A DNA stretch of 42,553 nt from an uncultured Muribaculaceae bacterium (GTDB taxonomy: Bacteria > Bacteroidota > Bacteroidia > Bacteroidales > Muribaculaceae): the NCBI GenBank assembly GCA_910588245.1, contig CAJUQP010000030.1, positions 1-42,553 on the forward strand, read 5' to 3'. A program made the translations under genes and the position numbers. The notes beneath the pieces were generated by a model. It made no database searches. It saw only the letters and a program-made list of their open reading frames with translations, and was not told the DNA's origin. Shown piece by piece: positions 1 through 7,748 of the stretch; position 1 is the stretch's first letter; every line of letters begins with the position of its first letter.

Positions 1-297
1 AACATTCCAAATTCAAAATTGCAGCAAGCTTCGCTGCTTCCGGTCGCTTCATCAAAGTCTCGCACAATAAGATTAGGATCACTCCGACTGTACTGGGCCC
101 CCGGAAGCCCACTCACCGGTCGCCACAATGCTATAATCTCTAATGAAAAGAGGTGAAGAACCAACTGAAGCCGAAAGAGCTAAGGTAGCTAAAAATAGCA
201 TTATAACTGCGTAGCCGATTGTGAAATATATAAATAAGTGCATTAAAAAAGCAAATCACAATTACTAATTGCAACTCACTAATTTCTAATTTAGATT
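1..297. other. Intergenic stretch without a recognised gene
   Basis: I see no credible protein-coding gene here. The stretch is AT-rich from about 190 to 297 and has repeated short words around 'actaatt'. A minus-strand frame of about 62 codons at 140-328 has no family resemblance and no promoter, so I do not call it. The 3' part of a gene or RNA that starts before the window could lie here, because a plus-strand terminator follows at 383-440. Confidence 0.4.
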
Positions 298-441
298 GTC
301 GTTCGCTGTCATAACGATCAGGCGGCACTTCCGCGGATGGCTCTCAGTGTCGGTAGGCCGTCACTGATAAAGAAACAAACATAAGGGTCATGAAATCCGC
401 TCTGTCATTCATATGCACACCGGGTTCATGACCCTTTTTTG
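298..441 (+). ncRNA. Candidate structured small RNA or 3' UTR
   Basis: Four consecutive inverted repeats are visible: TCGTT/AACGA (299-317), GCGG/CCGC (322-334), TCAGTG/CACTGA (344-367) and a 12-bp perfect stem (383-394 with 425-436) followed by T residues. The last is an intrinsic terminator on the plus strand, yet no plus-strand gene precedes it in the window. This could be a small RNA or the 3' end of a transcript entering from the left. I see no consensus promoter directly upstream and no match to an RNA family I know, so the RNA call is inference. Confidence 0.3.
383..440 (+). terminator. Intrinsic terminator
   Basis: A perfect 12-bp stem (383-394 pairs with 425-436) with a 30-base loop runs into a T-rich tract (ccctttttt then gtttt). 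The orientation fits plus-strand transcription. Confidence 0.75.
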
Positions 442-629
442 TTTTATCACCATCCTGATTCTTCCTTATCATCTTTTGGATAATTTTGTGTGTCAGTCGA
501 TTGTGAGATCTCATTCATTAGATTGAAATACATTGTAACAATGCTTTGGATGATGGGATACATGGCGCGGTCAGGATTGGTCTGGATGGAGGATTGTATG
601 AGGTTTTTGGGTAGTTTTTTGCGGATTGG

Positions 630-660
630 TTGGTGTCGTGGATTATTTTGGCTATATTTG
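630..660 (+). promoter_or_regulatory. Bacteroidetes-type promoter for the transglycosylase gene
   Basis: The -33 element TTGG (630-633) and -7 element TATATTTG (653-660) are separated by 19 bases, which fits the Bacteroidetes primary sigma consensus. The predicted transcription start is near 667. This argues that the reading frame running upstream to 490 is not translated, and that the start codon lies at 670, 691 or 703. Confidence 0.6.
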
Positions 661-690
661 CCGTCGGATATGAAGAGAAGTTTTGCATAT

Positions 691-2139
691 ATGGCAAGCA
701 GTATGGTGAGGTTGTCGGCTAAGTGCGTTGCAGCCTTACCGGTGGCTTTTGTGTCGGCGGCGTTTGTCGCCACTGTCATGCTGTCGGCTTGCGGTGGCTC
801 TTCCAAAAGAAGCGAGGAAAAGGAGGCTGCCATGGAAGAGACTGTGCCCGACACTCTGCATGCCGTGACACTCTACGGCCCGACCTCTTATTTCAACTAC
901 CGGGGAGAGGAGATGGGTTTCGACTACGAGAACCTCCGTCAGTTTGCCGATGAGGAGGGGATGGTGCTCGATCTGAAGGTAGCGCCGTCGATGCAGGCGC
1001 TCCTCAAGCAAGTCAGTAGCGGTGAGGCACAGCTGGCAGCCTATCCGGTGCCTAAGATCGAGGAATACAGCAAGCTTGTCAAGCATTGCGGTCCTAAGGA
1101 AATAACCTGGCAGGTGCTCGTGCAGCCCGCCGGAAAGCATAGAATCTCCGACGTGACGGAACTTGTGGGGAAGACAATATATGTTGAGAAAGACTCGAAA
1201 TATCATTACCGCATCAAGAATCTCAACGATGAACTGGGAGGTGGCATAGACATCGTGCCTATAAGCCGCGACACCCTGATAACTGAAGATCTCATTGAGA
1301 TGGTTGACCGGGGGGAGATACCCCTTACAATTGTCGATTCTGATATCGCGGAGCTCAACAAGTCTTATTTCCCGCGTCTCGACATCGGGATGAAGGTAAG
1401 CCTCGAACAGTATTCTTCGTGGGCTGTGGGTAATGACTGCGACAGCCTGGCAGCTCGTCTTGACCGCTGGGAGAAGCGGCGCGACTCATCTCCGATGCAG
1501 AAGGCGATCTACAAGAAATATTTCGAACAGAGCAAGACAATCCCCCTTGTCGAGGATGAAAAGGCTTTGCGTGGCCTCAGGCTACGCAAGGGTGGACGAC
1601 TTTCGCCATATGACGACATTTTCAAGCGGCATTCTTCCACTGCAGGTTATGACTGGGAACTTCTCGCTGCTATAGGCTACAACGAGTCGAGATTCGACAA
1701 CCGAATCGTGTCGTGGGCCGGCGCGAGGGGGGTGATGCAGCTAATGCCTGTGACGGCCCGCGCCGTTGGCATAGACATCTCTCAGATCGACAACCCCGAC
1801 GTCAATATCATGGGTGCCGCGAAACTTGTGAAACGTCTCGACGAAGCCCTCAGTAAGAAAGTGACCGACAAGAACGAGCGCCTCAAATTCGTGCTTGCGG
1901 CCTACAACAGCGGGCTCGGCCACATACTCGACGCAATCGCCCTCGCAGGGAAATACGGTCTCGACGATACTGTGTGGCAGGGAAATGTGAGCGAGGCGGC
2001 GCTGATGAAATCACGACCGCAGTATTATAATGATCCTGTCGTCAAAAACGGGTATTTTCGTGGTCGAGAGACTGTTGACTTCGTCGACAAGGTCATGCGG
2101 ACATATTCGGCATTCAAGTCAGTGAACCATTCGAAGTGA
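691..2139 (+). CDS. MltF-like lytic transglycosylase lipoprotein
   Basis: Predicted membrane-bound murein lytic transglycosylase that cleaves peptidoglycan glycan strands in the periplasm. A lipoprotein signal ends in LSAC with the cysteine codon at 790. A periplasmic solute-binding-like domain follows (codons from about 860 to 1560). A C-terminal SLT domain carries the catalytic glutamate in the motif NESRF (GAG at 1684) and the family signature GARGVMQLMP. This two-domain order is that of MltF. The frame is open from a GTG at 490, but the promoter at 630-660 places the start downstream. I chose 691, and 670 or 703 are alternatives. The DUF3332 gene follows after 41 bases and is probably co-transcribed. 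Confidence 0.88.
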   Translation: MASSMVRLSAKCVAALPVAFVSAAFVATVMLSACGGSSKRSEEKEAAMEETVPDTLHAVTLYGPTSYFNYRGEEMGFDYENLRQFADEEGMVLDLKVAPSMQALLKQVSSGEAQLAAYPVPKIEEYSKLVKHCGPKEITWQVLVQPAGKHRISDVTELVGKTIYVEKDSKYHYRIKNLNDELGGGIDIVPISRDTLITEDLIEMVDRGEIPLTIVDSDIAELNKSYFPRLDIGMKVSLEQYSSWAVGNDCDSLAARLDRWEKRRDSSPMQKAIYKKYFEQSKTIPLVEDEKALRGLRLRKGGRLSPYDDIFKRHSSTAGYDWELLAAIGYNESRFDNRIVSWAGARGVMQLMPVTARAVGIDISQIDNPDVNIMGAAKLVKRLDEALSKKVTDKNERLKFVLAAYNSGLGHILDAIALAGKYGLDDTVWQGNVSEAALMKSRPQYYNDPVVKNGYFRGRETVDFVDKVMRTYSAFKSVNHSK

Positions 2140-2180
2140 ATAAACGTTAAAAAAACACACCAAGACATAAATACTAACTA

Positions 2181-2726
2181 ATGAAAAAGAATTCCATCAC
2201 CGTAGGGCTGCTGATAGCCGTGGCAGCGACTCTTCCACTTCAGTCGTGCATCGGCAGCTTCGGACTTACCAACAAAGTATTGAGCTGGAACAACCAGGTA
2301 GGGTCGAAATTTGTCAACGAGCTTGTGTTTTTCGCCTTCTGGATCCTGCCTGTATATGAAGTGACGGCGCTTGCCGACCTCCTGGTGCTCAACTCCATCG
2401 AATTCTGGAGCGGAAACAACCCGGTGGAGGCATCCACAAAGGTGATCGACACCGACCAGGGAAGATATTATATAGCATGCGACGGCAAAGGATATTCCAT
2501 CACTGCCCCTAACGGCGACGAGATGCGTCTCGATTTCGAGGCGGAAGACCAGACATGGTCGGTGGTGACTCCGGAAGGGGAGGCTTTCCCCTTCATGACA
2601 ATGGTAGACGATTCTCACGTGAAGATGATCGATCCTGCGGGACAGTTCCAGCTTGTGGAGCTTTCGGAGAGCGGCCTCCAGGCCTATCGTGCCACAGCGC
2701 AGCAGAGCATGACCGCGGCACTGTAA
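2181..2726 (+). CDS. DUF3332 family lipoprotein
   Basis: A 181-residue protein that I recognise as DUF3332, a family of unknown function common in Bacteroidetes. A signal peptide ends in the lipobox LQSC at residues 20-23, so it should be a lipoprotein. The segment following the cysteine (FGLTNKVLSWNNQVG) and a hydrophobic stretch around residues 50-73 containing FWILPVYE are the recognisable family core. The C-terminal half is polar and rich in beta-type sequence. It lies 41 bases after the transglycosylase gene on the same strand, which suggests a shared transcript and an envelope role. The latter is inference. Confidence 0.85.
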   Translation: MKKNSITVGLLIAVAATLPLQSCIGSFGLTNKVLSWNNQVGSKFVNELVFFAFWILPVYEVTALADLLVLNSIEFWSGNNPVEASTKVIDTDQGRYYIACDGKGYSITAPNGDEMRLDFEAEDQTWSVVTPEGEAFPFMTMVDDSHVKMIDPAGQFQLVELSESGLQAYRATAQQSMTAAL

Positions 2727-2886
2727 CGATTACCGCCGCCGGAAAAATTTTTACATTGTTAAAATCAAAATGGCGCGATATTTGTTAACACTATAAAAGG
2801 GCTTTCCTGCCATGCGTTCCGCATTCTGGCGCGGATGCCTGTGAATCGATTAAAATAAATCCCAAACAAAATAAAAAACTGAAGAA

Positions 2887-3090
2887 ATGAAAGCAATCCA
2901 CGTGATCAGCGCAGTTATCGGCGGAGCGATCGCCGGTGCGGCAGTAGGACTTCTCGTGGCCCCCGAGAAGGGCAACGACACCCGTAAGAAAATCCTCAAG
3001 GCCCTCAAAGAGAAGGGTATCTGCCTTAAGAAAGACAAGATGGAGGAACTCGTAGACGAGATCGAGGACCAGATCGAGAATACAATCTGA
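2887..3090 (+). CDS. YtxH domain protein, first copy
   Basis: A 67-residue protein with the YtxH pattern: an N-terminal glycine- and alanine-rich membrane segment (AVIGGAIAGAAVGLLVAPEKG) followed by a short charged helix with KG and acidic residues. YtxH proteins are small membrane-anchored proteins linked to general stress or envelope functions in other bacteria. Their biochemical role is not known. The upstream 160 bases are AT-rich and contain a poor promoter-like match (GATATTTG near 2778). The next gene is a paralogue, so this looks like a tandem duplication within a four-gene group. Confidence 0.85.
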   Translation: MKAIHVISAVIGGAIAGAAVGLLVAPEKGNDTRKKILKALKEKGICLKKDKMEELVDEIEDQIENTI

Positions 3091-3125
3091 AACAATAAAC
3101 CCAATAAAGCAATATCAACACGGTT

Positions 3126-3320
3126 ATGAAATCACTTAATATACTATATGCATTCCTCGGCGGTGCCATCGTTGGCTGCGGCGCAGCTCTTCTTTTCGCT
3201 CCTGAGAAAGGTTCGGAAGTGCGTCAGAGAATCTGCGATATCCTCAAAAAGAAGGGTATCAAGATCAGCGACAGCGAAGTCGACGCTCTCGTGGCCGAAC
3301 TCGCCAAGGAGGGTGAATGA
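3126..3320 (+). CDS. YtxH domain protein, second copy
   Basis: A 64-residue paralogue of the preceding gene. It has the same arrangement: a GGAIVGCGAALLFAPEKG membrane segment, then a basic stretch ending in KKKGIKI and a short acidic C-terminal helix. The gap to the first copy is 35 bases, so the two are probably translated from one transcript. Similar spacing of the glycine pattern and APEKG motif in both copies supports duplication. Function beyond a membrane-associated role is unknown. A strong hairpin (3354-3391) follows its stop codon. Confidence 0.83.
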   Translation: MKSLNILYAFLGGAIVGCGAALLFAPEKGSEVRQRICDILKKKGIKISDSEVDALVAELAKEGE

Positions 3321-3353
3321 AGCATCGTCATCCTGAAAAACAGACTGTCATAT

Positions 3354-3391
3354 CCGGGAATGAGACGCCTCAGACGCCGCCTCATTCCCGG
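3354..3391 (+). repeat. GC-rich hairpin between ytxH copy 2 and the holin-like gene
   Basis: An 11-bp perfect stem (354-364 pairs with 381-391 of the 3 kb region) with a 16-base loop that itself has pairing potential. No T-run follows on either strand, so it is not a standard intrinsic terminator. It could limit read-through or stabilise the upstream ytxH mRNA. Confidence 0.5.
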
Positions 3392-3515
3392 GTATGTGCT
3401 ATAATGACAATCATCTGATGCGCCCAAGTGTCGGCAATCCGGCAATCAGACAGGTATTCCCTGGCAGGACTATTGCAACACGGCGGCCAAACAATGACCG
3501 GAAAAAATCCTGACA

Positions 3516-3869
3516 ATGAAGTCGAAAATCACTGATGAGATCAAAGATATCTTTTCGCAGAGTGTGAACTGGGCCCGGCTTGAGGTGGAATATCTCAAAC
3601 TTACGGCTGCCGAGAAACTTATTATACTGATAAGCGCCATGATAATCGGAGGGGTGATCATGCTGTTTCTTGTGCCAGTGCTAATATTGCTTCTCTTCGC
3701 CCTCGTTGATACATTCAAGCTATTCATGGCCGCACCCTTGGCCTATCTCTCTGTGGGAGGGATAGTGATTCTCCTGCTCCTGCTTCTTTTCCTTTTCCGA
3801 AAACCACTTGTGGTCAACCCTGTGTCGAGATTTATCACAAAAGTGATCCTTGAAAAGGGAAAAGACTGA
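3516..3869 (+). CDS. Phage holin family / Holin-X-like membrane protein
   Basis: A 117-residue membrane protein. An amphipathic N-terminal region (residues 1-33) precedes a long hydrophobic hairpin (about 35-68) and a second very leucine-rich segment (about 75-95). The tail is basic. This layout is that of the chromosomal 'phage holin family' or Holin-X proteins of Bacteroidetes, which usually occur beside YtxH genes and not in prophages. There is no endolysin or other phage gene nearby. Its actual role is unknown. The next gene starts 43 bases after its stop, so the cluster is probably one operon. Confidence 0.75.
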   Translation: MKSKITDEIKDIFSQSVNWARLEVEYLKLTAAEKLIILISAMIIGGVIMLFLVPVLILLLFALVDTFKLFMAAPLAYLSVGGIVILLLLLLFLFRKPLVVNPVSRFITKVILEKGKD

Positions 3870-3912
3870 GTCTCATATCTATATTAATCCACTGAAATTA
3901 TATAAAGAATCT

Positions 3913-4254
3913 ATGAACGAGATCCAGACATCGGCTAAAGCCGCAGAAAATGTGGCACAGGGGGAAACCGGATTCAGGGGTTATACTCTCGAGGAACTCA
4001 AATATCAGCGCGCTCTTGTCACTCTCCAGAAGGAATTCTGCAGAAGCCGCCTGATGCGCAACATCGGCAATCTTCAGAAGTCAAACCCACTTTCGCCTTC
4101 GGCCGCTGCGTCTTCTCTCCCCGGGAAGGTAGGGTTTATCGCAAGCAAAGTGTTCTCCGGACTGAACTATCTGGATTATGCCATGCTCGGTTTCTCCGTA
4201 TTCGGAGCGGTGCGTAAGGTATTTTCAATTTTCAGAAGAAACCGGAAGAAATGA
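3913..4254 (+). CDS. Small hypothetical protein of the YtxH/holin cluster
   Basis: I do not recognise the family. The frame is open from a TTG at 3850 that overlaps the holin-like gene, but the ATG at 3913 is preceded by an AT-rich stretch and gives a more plausible start (MNEIQTSAK). The protein of about 113 residues has a polar helical first half with ELKYQRALVTLQKEF and ends in a weakly hydrophobic segment (YAMLGFSVFGAVRKVF) and a very basic tail. This suggests membrane association. Its position after ytxH and holin-like genes suggests a shared envelope role, by inference only. Confidence 0.6.
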   Translation: MNEIQTSAKAAENVAQGETGFRGYTLEELKYQRALVTLQKEFCRSRLMRNIGNLQKSNPLSPSAAASSLPGKVGFIASKVFSGLNYLDYAMLGFSVFGAVRKVFSIFRRNRKK

Positions 4255-4560
4255 CATTGGCCTCGCTATGTGTCATGCTATCTGGCTCGATTTGGCATTA
4301 GACTGATGGGTTTAGGGACGGAAAGCTAAAAAGTTGTTAAAATACGGTGCTGACTTAAACTTTTCCACTATCATTTTGTCGTATAGATACAAGGTAATTG
4401 TCGCCGACATTGCCATAAAATAATAAAACAATGCTATTGCGACAAAACGGAGTGAGGGTCGAGGCCTTTGCTCCGTTTTTCTTTTTCTCCTTGAGCTGTC
4501 AGGGCTTCCCGGTGGCTGTGACGAGAAGAAATCTGTTTTGCAACCTCTTACCAATTATTC
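4255..4560. other. Intergenic region before yaaA
   Basis: No gene is visible. The stretch contains a terminator-like hairpin at 4444-4479. I see no good TTTG/TAnnTTTG promoter pair. A candidate TCATTTTG near 4373 matches only partly. Confidence 0.4.
4444..4485 (+). terminator. Probable intrinsic terminator of the YtxH/holin cluster
   Basis: A 9-bp perfect stem (AAAACGGAG at 4444-4452 pairs with CTCCGTTTT at 4471-4479) is followed by a T-rich stretch (ttctttttc). It lies 190 bases after the last gene of the cluster and 80 bases before yaaA. Confidence 0.6.
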
Positions 4561-5334
4561 ATGATAATACTTATAGCTGAATCGAAAACAATGTCGGGAG
4601 TGCAGGAAGCAATCGACGACGATATATATCGCGGCCATATGCCGGTATTTGAGAACGGGGCGGCTGAGATTGCCGGTTTCATGTCTGGACTCGATGTGGC
4701 GGAATTCTCAGAAAGGGTGGGTGTAAGCACTGCTCTTGCTTCAAAGGCATTGTCAACTATATATGATTTCCCCAACAAGAGTATGGGACTTGTGGCGCTC
4801 AGAGGATTCACAGGAGAAGTATTCAAGGCCCTTGATGTGGTGTCGTTGCCTCAAAGGGCTGTTGATAAATATAGGGGGAAGCTTTTTATTGTCTCTTCAT
4901 TATATGGTATGCTCCGCGCTGACGACATAATCAAACCTTACAGACTTGATTACACATCCTCATGTGCGCCTGACGGATCGAAAATATTCTCTTTCTGGAA
5001 AAAGAAGCTGACAGATTTTCTTCTTTCTCTTGTCAAGGATAAGAATGACAGGGAAGTGCTTGACCTGCTTCCCGGCGACGCCGCCCGTTGCATTGACATG
5101 AATGAGCTTAGCCGACATGCCCGTGTGAAGAAAGTGGAGTTCAAAACAATAACCGGAAGGGGAGAGATGAAGACTCCCCATTCGGGCAGACTTAAGGAAC
5201 TGAGAGGGTTGCTCCTGAGAGAGATATTATCCAATGGAGTTGATAATCTTGACGAAGTCAGGAGAATAGAATGCGATGCGTTCGCACCATATCATACGGA
5301 AGAGGAGGAAGGAATGCCTGTATTTATCTCCTGA
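4561..5334 (+). CDS. yaaA: YaaA family peroxide stress protein
   Basis: A 257-residue protein of the YaaA/UPF0246 family. In Escherichia coli, YaaA limits intracellular free iron and DNA damage during hydrogen peroxide stress. Family landmarks are the N-terminal IAESKTM, a central region with FPNKSMGLVALRGFTGEVFKALD (about 63-85), the conserved LFIVSSLYGMLRADDIIKPYRLD (about 102-125) and a C-terminal GEMKTPHSGRLKELRG segment. Length is normal for the family. It is followed by htpG on the same strand after a 259-base gap that contains a repeat, so it is probably transcribed separately. Confidence 0.93.
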   Translation: MIILIAESKTMSGVQEAIDDDIYRGHMPVFENGAAEIAGFMSGLDVAEFSERVGVSTALASKALSTIYDFPNKSMGLVALRGFTGEVFKALDVVSLPQRAVDKYRGKLFIVSSLYGMLRADDIIKPYRLDYTSSCAPDGSKIFSFWKKKLTDFLLSLVKDKNDREVLDLLPGDAARCIDMNELSRHARVKKVEFKTITGRGEMKTPHSGRLKELRGLLLREILSNGVDNLDEVRRIECDAFAPYHTEEEEGMPVFIS

Positions 5335-5593
5335 GAGTAATGAAATTGGGGAAGAGAAATATTCTCAACAATACAGTACGGTGATTTGTTTTAATTTGTG
5401 GCACGGTATTTGCGAGTTAAGAATATAGTTATAGTTTAGTGTCTAAAGCTTAGAGTTTAAAGTTTAGGGTTTTGCGCACCATTTGCCTATTTAATCTTTA
5501 ACCATTAATACTTTAACCTTTAACCTTTAACACTTTAATCTTTAACACTTTAACCTTTAACTATGAAAGAATATAAATAATATATACTTGATT
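5335..5593. other. AT-rich leader of htpG
   Basis: This gap contains the CTTTAAC repeat region described separately and a five-codon reading frame starting at 5563 (MKEYK) just before htpG. I find no clean primary-type promoter. Partial matches such as TTAATTTG near 5390 exist. Confidence 0.35.
5436..5562 (+). repeat. CTTTAAC-rich direct repeats with a facing inverted copy
   Basis: From about 5504 to 5562 the words CTTTAAC, CTTTAAT and CTTTAACA recur about eight times. From about 5440 to 5473 the opposite-strand words (GTTTAAAG, GTTTAGGG) occur. The left and right halves can therefore pair imperfectly as a long AT-rich hairpin. The region lies just upstream of htpG. Confidence 0.7.
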
Positions 5594-7627
5594 ATGTCAA
5601 CAGGCAAAATTGGGGTTACAACTGAAAACATTTTCCCCATCATCAAAAAATTCCTATATAGCGACCATGAGATATTCCTACGCGAGCTTGTGTCGAACGC
5701 TATAGACGCTACTCAGAAACTCAAGACACTTTCCTCATTCGGCGAGTTCAAGGGTGAGCTTGGCGAAATGAATGTCAAGGTGACTGTCGACAAGAGTGCC
5801 GGGACTCTCATCATCTCCGACCATGGTATTGGCATGGATCAGGAGGACGTTGAGAAATACATCAACCAGATCGCGTTTTCCGGTGCCGAGGAATTCCTCG
5901 CCAAATATAAGGATACGGCAAACTCAATCATCGGACATTTCGGACTCGGCTTCTACTCCGCTTTCATGGTGTCGAAGAAGGTTGAGATACGCAGCCTTTC
6001 CTATAAGGAGGGTGCGAAGGGCGTGCAGTGGATATGCGACGGCAGCCCTGAATATGAGATGAAAGAGATCGACAAGGAGACACGAGGCACTGACGTGATA
6101 CTTTACATCGACGACGACAACAAGGAATTTCTTGAGCAGGAGCGTATCGACACCCTTCTCAAGAAATATTGCCGTTTTCTTCCCGTGCCTGTCATCTCTG
6201 GCAAGGAGCAGGAATGGAAAGACGGCAAATATGTCGACACTGACAAAGACAAGGTTGTCAATGCCTCCGAGCCTCTCTGGACTAAGAAACCCACTGAGCT
6301 CACCGATGAAGACTATCTCAAGTTTTACCATGAGCTCATGCCCGGCAACGAGGATCCGATGTTCTGGATCCATCTGAATGTGGATTATCCTTTCACTCTC
6401 ACCGGAATACTTTATTTCCCCAAGATCCGCAACAACTTCGACATACAGAAAAACCGTATACAGCTTTACTGCAATCAGGTCTATGTGACGGATCAGGTAG
6501 AGGGTGTCGTACCGGAGTTCATGACCCTCATGCAGGGTGTGATCGATTCTCCCGACATCCCGCTTAACGTGAGCCGAAGCTATCTCCAGGCCGACCAGCA
6601 GGTTAAGAAGATCTCAAGCTACATATCAAAGAAGGTGGCTGAGAAGCTCGACAAGATGTATAAGGACGACCGTAAGAGCTTTGAGGAGAAATGGGACGAT
6701 ATCAAGGTCTTCATCGAATACGGTATGCTGACCGACGAGAAATTTTATGAGTCGGCCAAGAAGTTCTTCCTTCTGAAGGATGTGGGAGGCTCCTACTATA
6801 CCCTTGAGGATTACCGCAAGCTTATTGAGGCTTCGCAGACCGACAAGAACGACACTGTGATCTATCTTTACTCCACCGATCCTACGGCCCAGTTCACATA
6901 TGTGAAGGCTGCGGAAGAGAAGGGATATAATGTGCTCGACATGGACGGACAGCTTGATCCCCATATCGTCGGTATGCTGGAGCAGAAGATCGACAAGACG
7001 AGATTCGTGCGCGTAGACTCCGACATACCTGAGCGCCTTATCGAGAAGAGCGACAGCAAGGATGCCGGTCTTTCGCCTCTGCAGACGGATATCATGAGCA
7101 CGGTGGTTAAGAGCCAGATCCCTCAGGTTGAGAAAGCTCAGTTTATCGTGACTTTCGCCGCGCTACGTCCCGATGATGCACCTGCCACAGTCACTCAAAA
7201 CGAGTTCATGCGTCGTATGAAAGAGATGGCGGCCATGCAGCCGGGCGGTGGATTCTACGGTCAGATGCCTGACAACTATGAGATAATTGTCAACACCGAG
7301 CAGCCTGTGATGAAAGAGATAATCAATCTCGCCACGAGTTCTCTTGAAAATGAGGTTACTCCGATCAGAGCTGAGATTGAGACGATAAACAAGGAGATCG
7401 AGGAGGCACGAAAAGCCGCTTCCGATAAGAAAGAGACAGCTCCCGACCTCTCGGAGAAGGAGAACAAGGTAGCCGACCTCAGGAAGAATGAGGAGGATAT
7501 CATTGGAAAATATGCGGGTGAGCAGCCGAAAGTGAAACAGATCATCGACCTTGCGTTGCTCCAGAGCCATCTGCTGAGCGGTGAGAGCCTCAACGAGTTT
7601 ATCAAGCGTTCGGTATCGCTTCTCTGA
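5594..7627 (+). CDS. htpG: Molecular chaperone HtpG (Hsp90)
   Basis: An ATP-dependent cytosolic chaperone of the Hsp90 family, 677 residues. The N-terminal GHKL ATPase domain shows ELVSNAIDATQKL (about 33-45), DHGIGMDQEDV (about 77-87), IGHFGLGFYSAFMVS (about 115-129) and RGTDVILYI. The middle domain contains PLNVSRSYLQ. The C-terminal part has an extra helical stretch rich in Glu and Lys (about residues 595-650), as in other Bacteroidetes HtpG proteins. The frame is open from a TTG at 5588, but the ATG at 5594 (MSTGKIGV) is the better start. A terminator follows at 7684-7717. Confidence 0.97.
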   Translation: MSTGKIGVTTENIFPIIKKFLYSDHEIFLRELVSNAIDATQKLKTLSSFGEFKGELGEMNVKVTVDKSAGTLIISDHGIGMDQEDVEKYINQIAFSGAEEFLAKYKDTANSIIGHFGLGFYSAFMVSKKVEIRSLSYKEGAKGVQWICDGSPEYEMKEIDKETRGTDVILYIDDDNKEFLEQERIDTLLKKYCRFLPVPVISGKEQEWKDGKYVDTDKDKVVNASEPLWTKKPTELTDEDYLKFYHELMPGNEDPMFWIHLNVDYPFTLTGILYFPKIRNNFDIQKNRIQLYCNQVYVTDQVEGVVPEFMTLMQGVIDSPDIPLNVSRSYLQADQQVKKISSYISKKVAEKLDKMYKDDRKSFEEKWDDIKVFIEYGMLTDEKFYESAKKFFLLKDVGGSYYTLEDYRKLIEASQTDKNDTVIYLYSTDPTAQFTYVKAAEEKGYNVLDMDGQLDPHIVGMLEQKIDKTRFVRVDSDIPERLIEKSDSKDAGLSPLQTDIMSTVVKSQIPQVEKAQFIVTFAALRPDDAPATVTQNEFMRRMKEMAAMQPGGGFYGQMPDNYEIIVNTEQPVMKEIINLATSSLENEVTPIRAEIETINKEIEEARKAASDKKETAPDLSEKENKVADLRKNEEDIIGKYAGEQPKVKQIIDLALLQSHLLSGESLNEFIKRSVSLL

Positions 7628-7683
7628 TTCACGGATACAAGTCGGTAATCACCGGCATTCGTTGCCGTAAGATATTTATAAGC

Positions 7684-7720
7684 AAAATCGCCGGTCATAG
7701 ATTTGATCGGCGGTTTTGTT
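7684..7720. terminator. Bidirectional terminator between htpG and the PagL-like gene
   Basis: Stem AAAATCGCCGGTC (7684-7696) pairs with GATCGGCGGTTTT (7705-7717) with few mismatches. A- and T-runs flank it on both sides, so it can end both convergent transcripts. Confidence 0.8.
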
Positions 7721-7748
7721 TTATAGTAATAACAGTGTGATGATATGA

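Noticed and set aside
490..669. N-terminal extension of the transglycosylase frame starting at 490
   Set aside because: The sequence is not signal-like, and a consensus promoter lies inside it at 630-660, so translation probably begins at 670 or later.
3516..3869. Prophage remnant, because of the holin-like protein
   Set aside because: No endolysin, integrase, structural or terminase gene lies nearby. Holin-X-like proteins occur normally beside YtxH genes.
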